Shown here: piece after piece, positions 21,760 to 33,742 of the stretch
Layout: each line of letters begins with the position of its first letter
Position numbering within the stretch: position 1 is the first letter of the stretch
Assembly: GCA_963854735.1 (NCBI GenBank)
Contig: OY978097.1
Span: 372,001 to 436,000 of the forward strand
Length of the DNA stretch: 64,000 nt
Origin: Marvania coccoides
Taxonomy: Eukaryota; Chlorophyta; Trebouxiophyceae; Chlorellales; Chlorellaceae
Direction of reading: 5' to 3'
Made by a program: the position numbers and the translations under genes
The notes under the pieces: generated by a model
Seen by the model: only the letters and a program-made list of their open reading frames with translations
Told to the model about the DNA's origin: nothing
Databases searched by the model: none

Positions 21760-22635
21760 ATGTTGCCGATCAAATGTAGATCTTCTACATACGCGGCGCA
21801 GTGTTCCTGCAAGGAAAAAAAAACGAATATTAATCCGATGGTTTGGTTTCGTGTTTGGCCCACCATTGAGATATTGATCATCAGCCGCGTGTAATGAAAA
21901 TACACTGCCAGTTGTTATTCAAAATGCATTGCTTGATTAACATATTTTACCTTTCTGAGAGTGCCTTTGCCAAAGATTATTTTGTTTTAAATTTTAATTT
22001 TAATGGCGTGGAACGTCTGAGATCGCGTGTTTTAAGGGTGCTCGAAATCGATAATGCTCCGCTGTTTCATTGCTGTTTTTTTGTTTGAGAAATGCCGAGC
22101 CCCCTTCATATTTTTTGCTAGACCCAGAAAAAGAGCTGCGTGGAAGCTGCGTTTTTTCTTCTTCTGCAATTTAACTATTTGCAATTCCATTAACGAGGCT
22201 GCATGCGCTTGAGATTCAATTTCAGAGCATGTATAACCAGAAAGACTCGTTCTTTTCTTTGAAACAGTTGCATTTTTAATCAACATGCCGCTGCATAGCA
22301 GCAGCAAAAAAAAAAAAAAAAAAACGTGTATAGCGATAGCATGGCGCAGAGGAGACACAAACAAAAAAGTTGAGGCACAATTCACTATGAACGCACAGAA
22401 TAACCTCAGGAGCGTCGGCTTCGCCAGAAGACGGCCGCCCATTAAGCCTCTTCCTTTACAAGAAAGCCGTTAACTTTCTTTCTTGAAGTAAACTCAGCGT
22501 CCAGCATGGTTCCCTAAAGTTAATTATCAAATTTCTATCGCTATCGACTGACCCTCATAAACACTGCTTTATTTTGAACTGGGCTTAAATCTTATCAATT
22601 CCCCGGGAAAACCAGCATTTTATTATATATAATTA
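21760..22635. other. Intergenic region with a 19-nt A tract
   Basis: No gene recognised between the PHT4-like start and the NO66 stop, both minus strand. It holds an A19 homopolymer at 22306-22324 and possibly a 5' exon of the transporter gene. Confidence 0.45.
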
Positions 22636-24788
22636 TCACACCCGCCGCAACAGCCCTGCGTCCAGCAGTGCCTGCGCCACCTCCACCGCAGACACTTCGC
22701 ACCCCTCTTCAGGCGCAGCCACCTCGCCCACAGGCACGCCATCCTCCGCAGCCAGCAGCTCAGCAATCGTTGCAGCGCACCCAATCTCAAATTGCAGCAC
22801 GTTCATACCCTCTCCCCCCATTTCTTCGTTTCCTTCCTCCTCGGCGGAGGTGTCATCGCCCCCCTGCTCCGCGTGCAGCGACCGCGAATTAGCGACACAG
22901 TTGTACACCAGCGCTGCCCCTTCTGGACTGTTGACATCCGGATCAACCACCAACCGCGCAACCCCAGGCATCACCGGCGCCACCACGCTCTTGGCCTTCA
23001 GTTTCTTAGCCCTCTTTTCCACTTTCTTTTTGTTTTCTGCTCCCGACAGTAATCCCACCGGCGGCAGCCTCCGCGACATAAACTCAGCCCCCCATTGGTC
23101 CGCAGCCCAGTCCAGGTCCATGCTTGCCATCACCGCCTCCATGCAGTGCGACGCGGTCACTAAAACTGCGTCTTTCGCCGCCTCCCGTGCTTCCTCCGCT
23201 GCATCATCTCCCAACGGCAGCAGAGCGCTGCCCAGAGCGAACCCTAGCTCCCTGGGGACGCTCTCCCGCAGCGCGCGGTGGTCCTGCGCCGCCAGCGCCA
23301 GCGCACGCGGCAGCGTGATCTCCAGCAGGTCCCGCCACGTCCGCTGCTGGTTGAGCGATACCGTCAAATGCAGGGAGTGGGAGTCCGGGGTCGATTGAGC
23401 CTGGTGCACGCACCCCCGTGGCAGATAAAGAAAGTCTCCGGGCTGCAGCACCACGTCCAGCACCACTGGGCCCAGTTCGTCCTCTGAAAAATCGAGTGAT
23501 GGGTAGCGGGGGAGGACATTGTGGGGGGAGGTGGGGGCATGGACTTTCCACCGCTTGGAGCCCTCCAGCTGCAGCACGCACGCATCGATGTCGTCCCAGT
23601 GCGGGGCGAAGCCCTGGGCGCCAGCGGGAGTGAGATACCTGCATTTATATATATATATATATATTTTTTTTTTATTAACATACATAGGTGAGCAATGATG
23701 TGAATGTAGCACTGCTAAACTATTTCTATGCCATTAAATATACTATTTAAATAAACTGTTAAATTAATGCATCACTTACGTGTTGCACCCCACACAGCTG
23801 CCCCAGAACGCCTCGAGCGGCGCCAGCAGGCGCCACAGAGGGTCGCTGAAGCGTTGCGGGTGCAGCAGGCGCACCGAGCACCCCTCCTCCTCGTAGCGCC
23901 GCCACACCACCGCAGGGTCAGCCACCACTTTCTTTTTGGAAGCAGCAGCAGCACTTTCTTCTTCCTCGGCATCGCTATCGCTTCCTCCCTCCTCCTCCTT
24001 GGCCGGACTGTCTTCGTTGTAGTTGAAGTTGAGCCGCTTGCCGTCCTTGAAGTTGGTGACGTCCACGTTGAGGGAGTATAGCATGCCTCGCGGCGTACGC
24101 AGCAGTGAGTTCACATCTTTCTTTGAAAAAAGTCCCGAGTAGTACTGCCGGTTTTTTCCGCGGGTGATCAGCAGGGGCTGCTGCTCCAGCACGGTCTCGA
24201 AGAAGTCGAGCAGCGTCAGTGGGGCCACCATCCACGCCATCAGCCCCTCTCCGCTGGCGATTGAGTCCCACCGGGGGGCTTTTTTAGCGGAGCGAGGGTC
24301 CTCGACGGCCACAGGCTCCGTGAACAGCAGCTCCTCTTCTTGCCCTTCTCCTCCTTCCTCCTCTTCTTCTTCTCCACTAGAGCCGCCTTCTCCACTGCTT
24401 TCGCTGCCACTTCCGTCATCGTCGCCCCCTGAATCGGACTCTGCCGCCTGTTTCAAGCGCTTGGCATCGGGTTCGTTGAGTTCATCCTCGTCCAGGTTTT
24501 CAATTTCGAGGTCCATGTCATGTTCATGATCCTGCAGCAAAAAAACAAAAACAAAACCAGAACTTATTGATGATTGAGCCAAATAACCCAAAACAGGCTG
24601 CATGTATTACAATTGCATATTGTAAAGCTCACAATCAGCTGTGTGGTTCCATCTTCGGCCACAGAACAGCCTATGGTTTCAGCAGCTGCCTTGAGCACGT
24701 CAAAAAGATGAAGGGAAACGTTGCCCTCCAACTGCATACCCAGGGCGTTGGCCAGGCCCTCCAGACATTTCAGCTCCTTGCCCTTCAT
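22636..24788 (-). CDS. NO66: NO66/MINA-type JmjC ribosomal oxygenase
   Basis: Exons 24788-24633, 24531-23780 and 23638-22636 give 636 aa. The family are Fe(II)/2-oxoglutarate oxygenases that hydroxylate histidine in ribosomal proteins (uL2 for NO66) and have been reported as histone demethylases; nucleolar or nuclear. After an acidic N-terminus (long E/S/G runs, residues ~70-130) comes the cupin/JmjC domain: LLDFFETVLEQQPLLITRG, FAPHWDDIDACVLQLEGSK with metal ligands His316 and Asp318, KRWKVHAP, and LYLPRGCVHQA with His381 as third ligand. The C-terminal winged-helix region is present but split by an acidic insert. Metal ligands are intact, so the enzyme should be active. NO66 is favoured over MINA by the acidic N-terminus, but plant-lineage proteins may be ancestral to both. 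Confidence 0.85.
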
Positions 24789-24925
24789 GTTACAAATTTA
24801 ATTATAAATGCAGCCTCAAGCGGCAAATCGCCAAACTTTTGAAAATTCCTAGCCCCAATTTTTTCCTGCAGCCTCTTATCTGCACAATAAATTTTATTAA
24901 CAAATTATTTAAAAATTAACACGCA
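24789..24925. promoter_or_regulatory. Bidirectional promoter between NO66 and the PPR gene
   Basis: Only 137 bp separates the two divergent start codons (24788 minus, 24926 plus). It is AT-rich with no motif recognised. Confidence 0.4.
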
Positions 24926-27900
24926 ATGTACGGGGTAAGCAGCGCGCAGCTGCACCCGAGAATGTGCATTTTGCCTAGTTTAAAATCTTTTTTCCTAGCG
25001 CACTCAACTGCATCCATTTCGCCACACAATGCGCCACCATCAAAACCACAATTACGACCAATCAAATCCAGCTGCTCCGCCAAACAGCAGGCCCAGGTTG
25101 GAAGCACGGGATTTTTCAAGGAACAACTCAAACTCTCGACAAAATTCAACGACATCGAGGCGTGCATCTACCTCCTGAAGCACCAAGGCAGAGAGCACAA
25201 GCTCTCCATCCCAGACCCCCAGCTGCGCTCCCTCATCCAGGTCGCGTTTGCCCGCCGGCAACCGGAGCAGGCGGCAGCCCTCGTGCAAGCCCTGCCTGGC
25301 CTCCATCCGCGCCATTTTTCGGTGCTTATGAAAGAGTGCATCCGCAAGCGTGACTTAAACGCGTTGGACACCGTGTTAGCAGCCAGAGAGGCGGCTGGAT
25401 TTCCTCCAGACTCGTACACCGCCACCGCTCGAATTTCTGCCCTAGGCGCCGCAGGACGCACCGCCGAAGCCTTGCAGACGATGCGGCAGTGCTGGGAGCG
25501 GCCAGAGTGCCGCACAGTGGCCGTTGCAAACGCAGCCATCGGCACTTGTGCTGCCGCTCGTGATTGGGCCGGAGCAGAGACAACCCTGGCGCTTCTGCGC
25601 GAGGCGGGACTGACGCCGGACGTGGTGACGTTCAATTCGTTGATCAAAGTGGCGGGGAGCGCGGGGATGATGGAGCGCGTGAAGCTGCTGCTGGAGGAGC
25701 TGCTTGAAGCGGGGCTCACGCCCACCCACCAAACCTATACCTCCCTCTTCTCGGCAGCGGCAGAAAGCTGCTGCCAAGACTCCACCTGGCTGTTCAAGGT
25801 GAGAAGAATACACTTTCTGCAATCTATTCTAGTTCATTCTTTTACTTAGTTTCGAGTTTTTTTAGGTTTAATATCACATATGTTTTTTCCCAACTTTTCC
25901 CCCAAACAATAGGTGTTTCACGACATGGCGTTGGCGCCCAACGACTTTGTGCTGTCCTCCTTCTTCTCCGCGGCCTCCTTCGCACCCTGCACTCCCCGCC
26001 AGCTTGACGAAGTCTTCATTTTGCTGGCATCAGCGAGGGCCAGAGGCCCTCTCAATGATATCACTTACGCCTCGCTGTTCATGCTGCTCGCCAGGCGAGG
26101 GATCGCCGATCGCGCCGTGGACGTGTGGCGCGCCGCGCAGCAGGACGCCGTGCTGCTCTCCCCGCACCTTTTTTCGACGCTGTTTGCCGCCTGCGCCGCC
26201 GGGCAGTCTCCAGCCCTCTTAGACGTCGCGCTGGACGCGTACCAGGAGCTGAGAGAGTGGTGGGCGTCTCAAGACAAGCGCAGGGTGCACAGAAAGCTGG
26301 AGGAGGGCGTGCGGGTGGCCTACAATTCTCTTTTAAATTTTATTTGCGGGGCAGGGCGATTGGATGAGACCCTAGCTGTGTTTGAGGGGATGAAACGGGA
26401 TGGGCCGCTGCCAGACGCCGTTGCCTACAACACCGCCATCTCCGCTGCGGCGCAGGCGGGCGATGCGCGCGTTGCCACCGCCCTTTTCAAAGAAATGGCG
26501 TGCGCCGGCATCACTGCCACTGAGCACAGCTTTGGCGCGCTGCTGCACGCATTTGCCACCGTGGGGGATGCCGCGGCGGCTCAAACCACCTTCCAAGCGC
26601 TGGAGGTGGCTGGAATCGCGCCCAATGAGGTTTTATACACTTCGTATATTCATGCTCTTGTCACTTCGGGGCAGCCCTCCACGTTGGAATCTGCGTTCGA
26701 AGTGGTGGCCGAAATGGAGGCCCGCGGCGTCGCGCCCACCGCAGTCACATATGGCTGCCTGTTGGCGGCTTGTGGCAGGCTGAGAGACGTTCCCAGAGCC
26801 TTTGGCATTTACGAGGAGGCTTGTGCCAAGGGCATCCGCCCGTCTGATGCCATGCACGATATCCTCATCGGGGTTTGCACCCGCGGGGGGCGGCTGGATG
26901 ACGCTGTGGACTTGGTGAAGACTATGGCTCGAGCGCACGCTGCCATTCAGGAGTGCACACTAGACTCGTTGGTGCGGGCTCTGAGCGGCAGCTCCACAGG
27001 GCGGGCGCTACGCCTGATGGGGCTGATGCGAGCCAAGGAGATGCACCCCAGTCGGGCCACGTACCTGGCGCTGGTGACGAATTGTTCCCTAGAGGGCGAG
27101 GTCACAGAGGCACTGACGCTGTACAGAACGATGCGGGCGCAGGGGGCGGAGGTGGACGGCCCCGCAGGGTCCGCGCTGATCTCTTGTCTGTGCCAGGCGC
27201 AAGACGTGGAGCAGGCCATGAAGGTGAAATAAAAAAGAAGTTTTTTTCTTTCTGTAATTTGTTTGACGTGGTTGTCCTGTTTTCGTTCCTCATTCTGGCA
27301 TTTGTTTTGGCTATCAATAAACAGACCTTTGGTTAACTCCAGGTGTACGGCGATATGACGATGGCAGCGTGGAGGAGGGGGCGCCTGGGCTCACCTGCGC
27401 CGTCCCTACGACCCGCTGCCCGCGAAGGCTCTCTGCGGCGCCGCAGAAGGGCGGTGACGAAGCACGCCGACGTTCCTGACGCCGGGGCTCTCGCCTCGCT
27501 GTCCCAAGCCTTCGCTGCGAGGGGCAACATGCAGCAAGCGTGGCGATTCTTCAAGCAGCTGCAGCGGAAGGGGGCGATGGGCATGCAGGACGCGTGCGTC
27601 ACCCACCGCCGCATGTTTGAGGCGCTGATCGAAGGGAACTGCAGGTCGGGGGACGTTGAGAAGGCGCTGGCTGTGTTCGATGAGTGGAAGGCGGCATCCA
27701 CGGCGTGGTTTGTGCGGACAAAAGCGGACCCTGCAAAGCAGCAGCAGCAACAAATTGGGGTGCCAGCGGCAGCGCCAACTCCAGCTCCAACACCAGCGCT
27801 GGTAACCCCTTTGCCGCCCTCCCCGCCCCCCAAACGACGTCCCAAGCTCAGCAACGTGTCGTTGGCGTTCCTTGAGGCGTGCTGCCGTAGCGAGGCGGGC

Positions 27901-28026
27901 CTGGAGTGGCGCGTGTTTGACGTATGCGCGGTCATGAGGATGCAGAAGGAGAGAAAGCAGCAGGAGGCACTGGCGCGGCCGCAGAAGGCGTCTCACCACT
28001 TTTTTGGCAACGTGCAATCTGAATAG
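24926..28026 (+). CDS. Pentatricopeptide repeat (PPR) protein, probably organellar
   Basis: Exons 24926-25798, 25913-27223 and 27343-28026, all phase 0, give 955 aa. PPR proteins bind organellar RNA and control its stability, processing or translation. The N-terminal ~60 residues are basic and Ser/Pro-rich, consistent with plastid or mitochondrial targeting. From about residue 190 P-class repeats recur, for example TPDVVTFNSLIKVAGSAGM, LPDAVAYNTAISAAAQAG, APNEVLYTSYIHALVTSG and APTAVTYGCLLAACG. I see no E/DYW or SMR tail. The last exon has a Gln run and a Pro-rich stretch and then a helical tail. Green algae have few PPR proteins (MCA1 and MRL1 are known in Chlamydomonas); I cannot say which, if either, this corresponds to. 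Confidence 0.85.
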
Positions 28027-28320
28027 AATTGAGTAAGTTAAGTCTACGGGTACATTGAGCGTTGCTTGTCTTATTTTCTTTGCGTGAAACTGTATGTGTT
28101 CACTTAATATTAAATTAGGCAGGGTTTCCTTGCCATTCAAGTACTGTTAAAAAAGAAAAAGAATTTGCCAAATGAACAACAAATAAATGGAAGAAAGAAG
28201 AGTGAAAAAGGAAAACTAGTAAGGAAGGGCGGGCCGTCTTGTAATTCCCGCACGAAAAACGATCTCTCACTCAAAAAATCTATGCGCTCGCTAAAATCTG
28301 TGCTGTCTGAAAATTGTTTT

Positions 28321-28750
28321 CTATGCAGCCTCGATCTCGTGGTCGTCCTGCAATCAGTTCGGCACCAAAATGGAATAATCAGTGAAGGAATTACGTAGAG
28401 AGAAGGCTATAAAGACGCGAATACTTTGACAATCGAAAAATAATAAAACTTGCCAAGTGGGCGATGACCTTCACCGGCTTGGCCCCGCCGTCAGGCGCAG
28501 GGGCCTCGAACTGGACCTTCCAGGGCAGGGTGGCGCTCAGTTCCTGGCCCTTGAACAGCCTGACGTCGGCCTGCACGGTGCCCTCCATTCCTTTCAGCTC
28601 CAGGCCTTGCTTGAATTTGCCAACGTGGCTGACTTTCACATCGGCCACCACCCTGACGCGCTGCCCCGCTTCGAAATCGCATCGCACGGCCTGTGCTGAT
28701 CGGCTGGCACGGGCGACCGGTGCGCGCGTTGTTGACGCAAAAGACTTCAT
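28321..28750 (-). CDS. FTRV: Ferredoxin-thioredoxin reductase, variable subunit (FTR A chain)
   Basis: Exons 28750-28454 and 28347-28321 give 107 aa. The protein has a short stromal transit peptide (MKSFASTTRAPVARASRSAQ), then the SH3-like fold of the FTR variable chain: GQRVRVVADVKVSHV, LELKGMEGTVQADVRLFKGQ, ELSATLPWKVQFE, and KPVKVIAHL. The final exon encodes only eight residues, DDHEIEAA, a typical acidic end for this family. FTR passes electrons from photosynthetic ferredoxin to thioredoxins in the stroma; the variable chain supports the catalytic chain. The intron uses a GC donor (TTG|GCAAGT), needed to reach the last exon; reading through it instead adds an unrelated hydrophobic tail. 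Confidence 0.9.
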
Positions 28751-29570
28751 TTTTTTTCGATTGTTTTGGATAAAAGAAAATCCCAGTCCGCTCAGTTCAG
28801 CACAGGCGATGATGATGCGGTTGAAAATGCGAACGACTTAATATCAAATGATTGCATCGTGCGATATTTCGCAAATTTGCGATTTTGGTGGAGGAATAAA
28901 AGAAAGTGTGCTGGGCTTGCCCAGCATGGTCTGCAAGCTCAGTTTCGTTTTCGAGCCAGAAACTGAGGCTACAGGCTGCCTGCTGCCTTATTGAATGGCC
29001 GGGGTCAGCGCATGGGGCTGAGATCGAATAAATTTGTTCATGCAGGCACATGACGGTGCCCTCTTACACATCAAATCGCTGTACATTTATCTCAATTGCA
29101 GCGTGTAATGCTGGGATTCCATGCACCGATCATAACTCACAGCCCCATGCAAGGCTGGCCGCGCAGGCAATGACGGTATATGCAAACCGTGAGCACCGCC
29201 TTTCATCTCCTCTCTTTAAAAGGCAGCAAGAAACGCATGCTGTCTCATCCGTTGCAGATGTTATACTCTACTGCATCTGCAAGATCCGCAGTCGGAGTGG
29301 ATCCACCTCAGCTGCCCTTTCAGCTTTGACTGATGTGAGAGCCTGGCGCATTTCGGCAGTAATCATTTATTTTATTAAAAGCGGATAACACATATGATAC
29401 CGTCAGCCGACTGAAGTGCTTATTGCGGAAATGACATAGTTTTTTTTCTCCCGGATTCATTTTTTCCGATTCAGATTTGTTTTTATTTCGAGGTTTCGAA
29501 CTCGCTGGATTCTTGCCGCTTGTTCCAAACAGTTTTTATTCCAATCCTAGGCAGAACCACTGCGTTAACA
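28751..29570. other. Intergenic/shared upstream region of FTRV (minus) and the ADCK1-like gene (plus)
   Basis: 820 bp without a recognisable gene. Only short frames without protein-like character occur. Promoters of both flanking genes are expected here. Confidence 0.45.
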
Positions 29571-31799
29571 ATGCTACGCGCTACGTTGCTAATTGGCGGG
29601 GCGGCCGGAGAGGCTTTAGCCTCAGCCTGGCGCACCACCGGCAGCGCTCTCGCTTCTATGCACTCGTCCGCATCGACCTTCTCCACCGGGGCCGATATGA
29701 CGATGGGAATGAGCCTCCCTCTTCGCATCGCACGCGGTTTTGGCATCGGCCTGGCAGTCACCGCCGTAGCGCTGCCTGCTGGCACTATGGCGGCGCTGGT
29801 GGTGACTGGAAGGGATGAAGCAGACGCCCTGGAGCTTCTCCGCGCCGTGCCAGTACGTCGGTCCATTTAAAACCCCTTTATGGACACTAAAAAGCTACAT
29901 TTTTATTATTTATATGAACGGTGTTTGAGCCTGACTGACTGGCTTACTTTATTTATGTTTCTCTCGTTTGTAGCGCACCCTGAGAGTGCTGTGGTGGAGC
30001 CTTTGGGCGGCGTACAACTACAAGACCCTAGCAGCGAGCTTTGCAGCCTCCAGCATCACAGAGGAGACCTACAAAGAGGCCCTGGCAGCGCTGCACGTGG
30101 CGGCAGCTCGCAAGCTGCTGCACGTGTGCCAGAGCAATGGAGGGGTGTACGTCAAGGCAGGGCAGCATGCGGTGTCCATGCAGGCAGTCCCCCCAGCGTA
30201 CAGGTAAAAAACAAATGTCTTGAATATGTTAATATCCTGTTTTTTCTTCTTAAACATATGTGTTCCATATCGCTCTAACCCACCCTTTTGTCGATAAATT
30301 AATATGTGTATGACCTTTAATCGTATTGAGAGTGCAGGGAGGAACTGCAGGGGTTGGAAGACAGCGTCCCGCCCCACGCCTTTGAGGACATTGACCGCGT
30401 TTTGGCCGCAGAGCTCGGCGCCGGGGCAGCCACAATTTTCGCCGAGTTCGAGCAGTCGGCCACCGCCGCTGCCTCGCTGGCCCAGGTCCACAAGGCCACC
30501 ACCAAAGAGGGCGTCAGGGTGGCCGTCAAAGTGCAGTACCCGGGGCTAGAAAGCGCAGTGGCGGCAGATTTAACGACCATGGTGGCTGTCGCATCGGTGG
30601 CTGCGTTTCTGTTCCCCCAGAGCGACTGGAGGTGGCTCTTCACCGAGCTCCGCACCAAGCTGGCGCAGGAACTGGATTTTGGCCACGAAGCCGGCAACGC
30701 CATGCGCCTGGCTGCGTGTTTCGCAGGGAGGAAGGACGTGGCGGTGCCGAGACTCTTCCCTGAGCTCTCCACCCGCCGCGTGCTGTGCATGGAGTGGATC
30801 GATGGCGCCAAAATCAGCGACGTGCAGGCGCTGCGCCGCATGGGCTTGGCCCCTCGCCAAGGTATGACAAAGAAATAGCAAAACGGTAGATTTATAGGCT
30901 TTTTTGTATTCCCGTTCATCACTCAACTATAACACAGCGTCCATCTTGTCCTATAAAATCAAACTTAAACTTAACTGCCATTTGCAGTTGGGCTCACGCT
31001 GCTGGACGCTGCAGCTGAGATGATGTGCGTGCACGGCTTCGTCCACGGCGACATGCACCCCGGCAATGTCTTTGTTCGGGCGCTGCCTGGCAGCAGGCAC
31101 TCCCTGCTGGCCCGGCTGCTGCCGTGGTGTCGGGCGCGCCCTCAAATTGTTTTCCTCGACCACGGGCTCTACTTTGAGCTGCAGCCAGAGCTGCGGCAGC
31201 TTTACTGTATGCTGTGGTGCGCCTTTGTCCTGGTAAGCCTCAAGCCATCCTCTTTTTTCGCAATCGTTGGTAAAATGAATTTTGCAACGGGAAAATTTCG
31301 GCTTCTTTTGCAGAACGACTCGGCCACTGCGGCGGATACGGCGGTGCAGCTGGCTGGCCCGCGCGCAGGACGGGCCCTCCCTGAGGTCATCCGCCCCCGC
31401 GATTGGTCCAAAATGCCGCTGGAGGAGCGTCGGCGGCTGCGGCAGGAAGCAGGCGTCGGCGGTGTCCGTGACCTCACCAGAATGCTGAGCGAAGCTCCGC
31501 GCGCGCTGGTGGACTGCCTACGGGCCATGGCTATGGTGCGGCACGCTGCCAGCAGGCTGGGGGCGAACGTGGCAGACCGGCTTCGTGTCAACGCAGTTCA
31601 GGCGCTGCACGGCCTGCAGGTGGAAGTGGAGGATGATGCGGGGCGGCGGCGGCGGGTGAGGTACATCGGGGTGATGCGGTCGCGGTGGAAGCGGCTGCGC
31701 TTGCGTGTGCACATTTTTGCAATGCGGGTGACGGTGTGGATGGCGCTGCTGCTGCACATTGGGGGCGGCGGGGAGGAGGAGGTGGCGGTGGTGAGATGA
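29571..31799 (+). CDS. UbiB/ABC1 family atypical kinase, ADCK1-like
   Basis: Exons 29571-29852, 29974-30203, 30338-30861, 30988-31232 and 31314-31799 give 588 aa. All UbiB hallmarks are present: KxGQ motif (KAGQ, residues 155-158), Ala-rich loop AAASLAQVHKA, catalytic lysine in VAVKVQYPG (K235), the HGDMHPGN catalytic loop (365-372) and FLDHG in place of DFG. The N-terminus has a hydrophobic segment (GFGIGLAVTAVALPAG) consistent with an organelle membrane protein. ADCK1-like proteins are mostly mitochondrial and linked to lipid or coenzyme Q homeostasis; plastid members also exist, so location is open. The subtype rests on overall motif spacing and a C-terminal stretch with an extra hydrophobic helix. 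Confidence 0.85.
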
Positions 31800-32221
31800 G
31801 GGGAATGGTATATTGCTTCAATTAAGCTTTTATTCAAGTTTCATGTAATACTTTTGGCCATATGCAAACTATTTTTGCGTGTGGGCAGCGGGGGTTTGGG
31901 TTTGATTCAGGCACACTGGGGTCGTCGAGATTTTTATTTCGTATCAAAATCAAAATTTCCCCTTCGATTCGAGCTGTCACTTACTTTTTCAAACGGCAAA
32001 ATCCAATCGGCTTGGGCGCTGCGTGCAAGTGAAGCACGTAGACGCTGCGTAGCGTCTCTAGAGCCTTTGTAATTCCAACATTTAATTTAGCAACGCAAAT
32101 TCTTTCACTGTCTGTGTGCTCCTCTCACCACATTAGGACACCAGAGAGCCTCACATACAGCCTCACATTTATTCATCTTTTTCGCGTTTCGCCCCCCTCC
32201 CCCTCCAACAAGCCCCACACC
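31800..32221. promoter_or_regulatory. Upstream region/leader of the desaturase gene with a perfect hairpin
   Basis: 422 bp between two plus-strand genes. It contains an exact inverted repeat AGACGCT-GCGT-AGCGTCT at 32040-32057 and a CT-rich leader just before the ATG. No gene recognised. Confidence 0.4.
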
Positions 32222-33742
32222 ATGTCTGCGCATGCGGTACTCACTGGTTCCCGCTCTGCGCTGGGCGCCAACAAACGAGTTGGCGCTGTCGCTGGTGCAG
32301 TGAAGCCTTGCGTCTCTGCCAGTGCTTCACGCTTCCCCTCTCTGGCGGCCAACAAGTTTGCGCTGCGGACCAGGTGCGCACTTAATGATATATCAACGCC
32401 CCCAGGCGCCCGGCAGCCCTTCCAAGGCCTTCTCCTCGCATCTTTTCAAATAATTGGGGGGAAAAAAACAGAAATTGATTTTTTGTGCGCGCCACCCAAT
32501 TCTGCGCCAACCCACGTTGTTTCTCCCATTTTCACCCACAGGGTCGCCTCCCCCGTGGCCCCCGAGTCTGAGACCGCCCCCTGGATCCCCACCGACGTTG
32601 AAAAGCCCAACAAGGTCGACGGCCTCTCTTATGCCGAGCAGTACGACACCCTGTTCTCCCAGCCCACGCTCAACACCCGACGGATGGTGCCCAAGCCCGT
32701 GAAAGAAGCGCAGGCCGCTGTCCCCGGCGCCAAGCAGATCTTCATGTCCGATGTCTTCACCACTCCCAAGCGCCGCATGTTTTTCAACCGCGAGTGGGAT
32801 CCCAAAGACTTCGCATACGGCGGGTTCCTCCTCGGCATGCACCTCCTGGCGCTGTTCGCGCCCTTCACCTTCTCCTGGCCCATGTTGGGCCTGTTTGCCG
32901 GCTCTTACTTCATCACTGGCTGCCTCGGCATCACGCTGTCCTACCACAGGCAGCTCTCCCACCGCTCCTTCACCACCCCCAAGTGGCTGGAGTACGTCCT
33001 GGCCTACTGCGGCGTGCTGGCCATGCAGGGAGATCCTTTGGAATGGGCCTCCACTCACCGGTACCACCACCAGCACTGCGACACCCCGCTGGACCCCCAC
33101 TCCACCTACGAGGGCTTCTGGTGGGCACACATGGGGTGGCTGCTGGACTCTAAAGCCACTGAGCAGCGCGTGTCCGACCGCACCAACGTTTCCGACCTCG
33201 CCAAGGACCCCTTTTACGCCCACCTCCAAAAGTACTACGCCTTCCACGTGGCAGGGCAGCTGCTTGCGCTGTACGCGCTGGGCGGGTTCCCCGCGCTGGT
33301 GTGGGGCGGCGCGCTGCGTGCCGTGTGGGTGTACCACATCACCTGGTTCGTGAACTCCGCAACCCACTGCTGGGGCTACCAGGACTACGACTGTGGAGAC
33401 CTGTCGAAGAACAACTGGTGGGTGGGCATCCTGGCCTGGGGCGAGGGCTGGCACAAGTGAGTTTGCTTACAGTTCTGTTATCTTAAGAACCGGAGCTTGA
33501 AAAATATATGGGTCAACGTCATTTTTTACCTTACTTATTAATCGTTTCTTTCTCCCTCCCTCTCCCTTGTGTGCCACAGCAACCACCACGCTTTCGAGTT
33601 CTCTGCGCGGCACGGACTGGAGTGGTGGCAGATGGACGTGACGTGGATGGTCATCAAGGCGCTGCAGGCGGTGGGCCTGGCCGACAACGTCAAGCTGCCC
33701 ACGCAGAAGCAGCTGGACCGCTTGAGGATCGCCAAGGCATAG
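32222..33742 (+). CDS. Plastid acyl-lipid desaturase (delta-9/delta-7 type, FAD5/ADS-like)
   Basis: Exons 32222-32373, 32542-33456 and 33580-33742 give 409 aa. The protein is a membrane di-iron desaturase that inserts a double bond into fatty acids of plastid lipids. A transit peptide (MSAHAVLTGSRSALGANKRV) precedes the catalytic region. Histidine boxes: HRQLSH near residue 186, HRYHH near 224 and HNNHH at 355-359, with hydrophobic helix pairs between (LGMHLLALFAPFTFSWPMLG). The arrangement and lengths fit the cyanobacterial DesC / plant FAD5 (ADS3) class, which in plastids makes 16:1 delta-7 on MGDG. Regiospecificity cannot be read directly. Intron 1 is 168 nt, divisible by three and free of stops, so its retention would add 56 residues near the transit-peptide junction. 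Confidence 0.9.

Noticed and set aside
22032..22442. 136-codon minus-strand ORF with a Phe/Leu-rich stretch.
   Set aside because: The hydrophobic run comes from the A19 homopolymer and flanking repeats, with no coding-like composition.
29490..29516. A GGTTTCGAACTCG word resembling a tRNA T-arm.
   Set aside because: No matching acceptor, D or anticodon arms can be placed around it.
32114..32221. Upstream in-frame extension of the desaturase to 32114.
   Set aside because: The first ATG giving a transit-peptide-like start is at 32222; the extension is leader sequence with no matching pattern.
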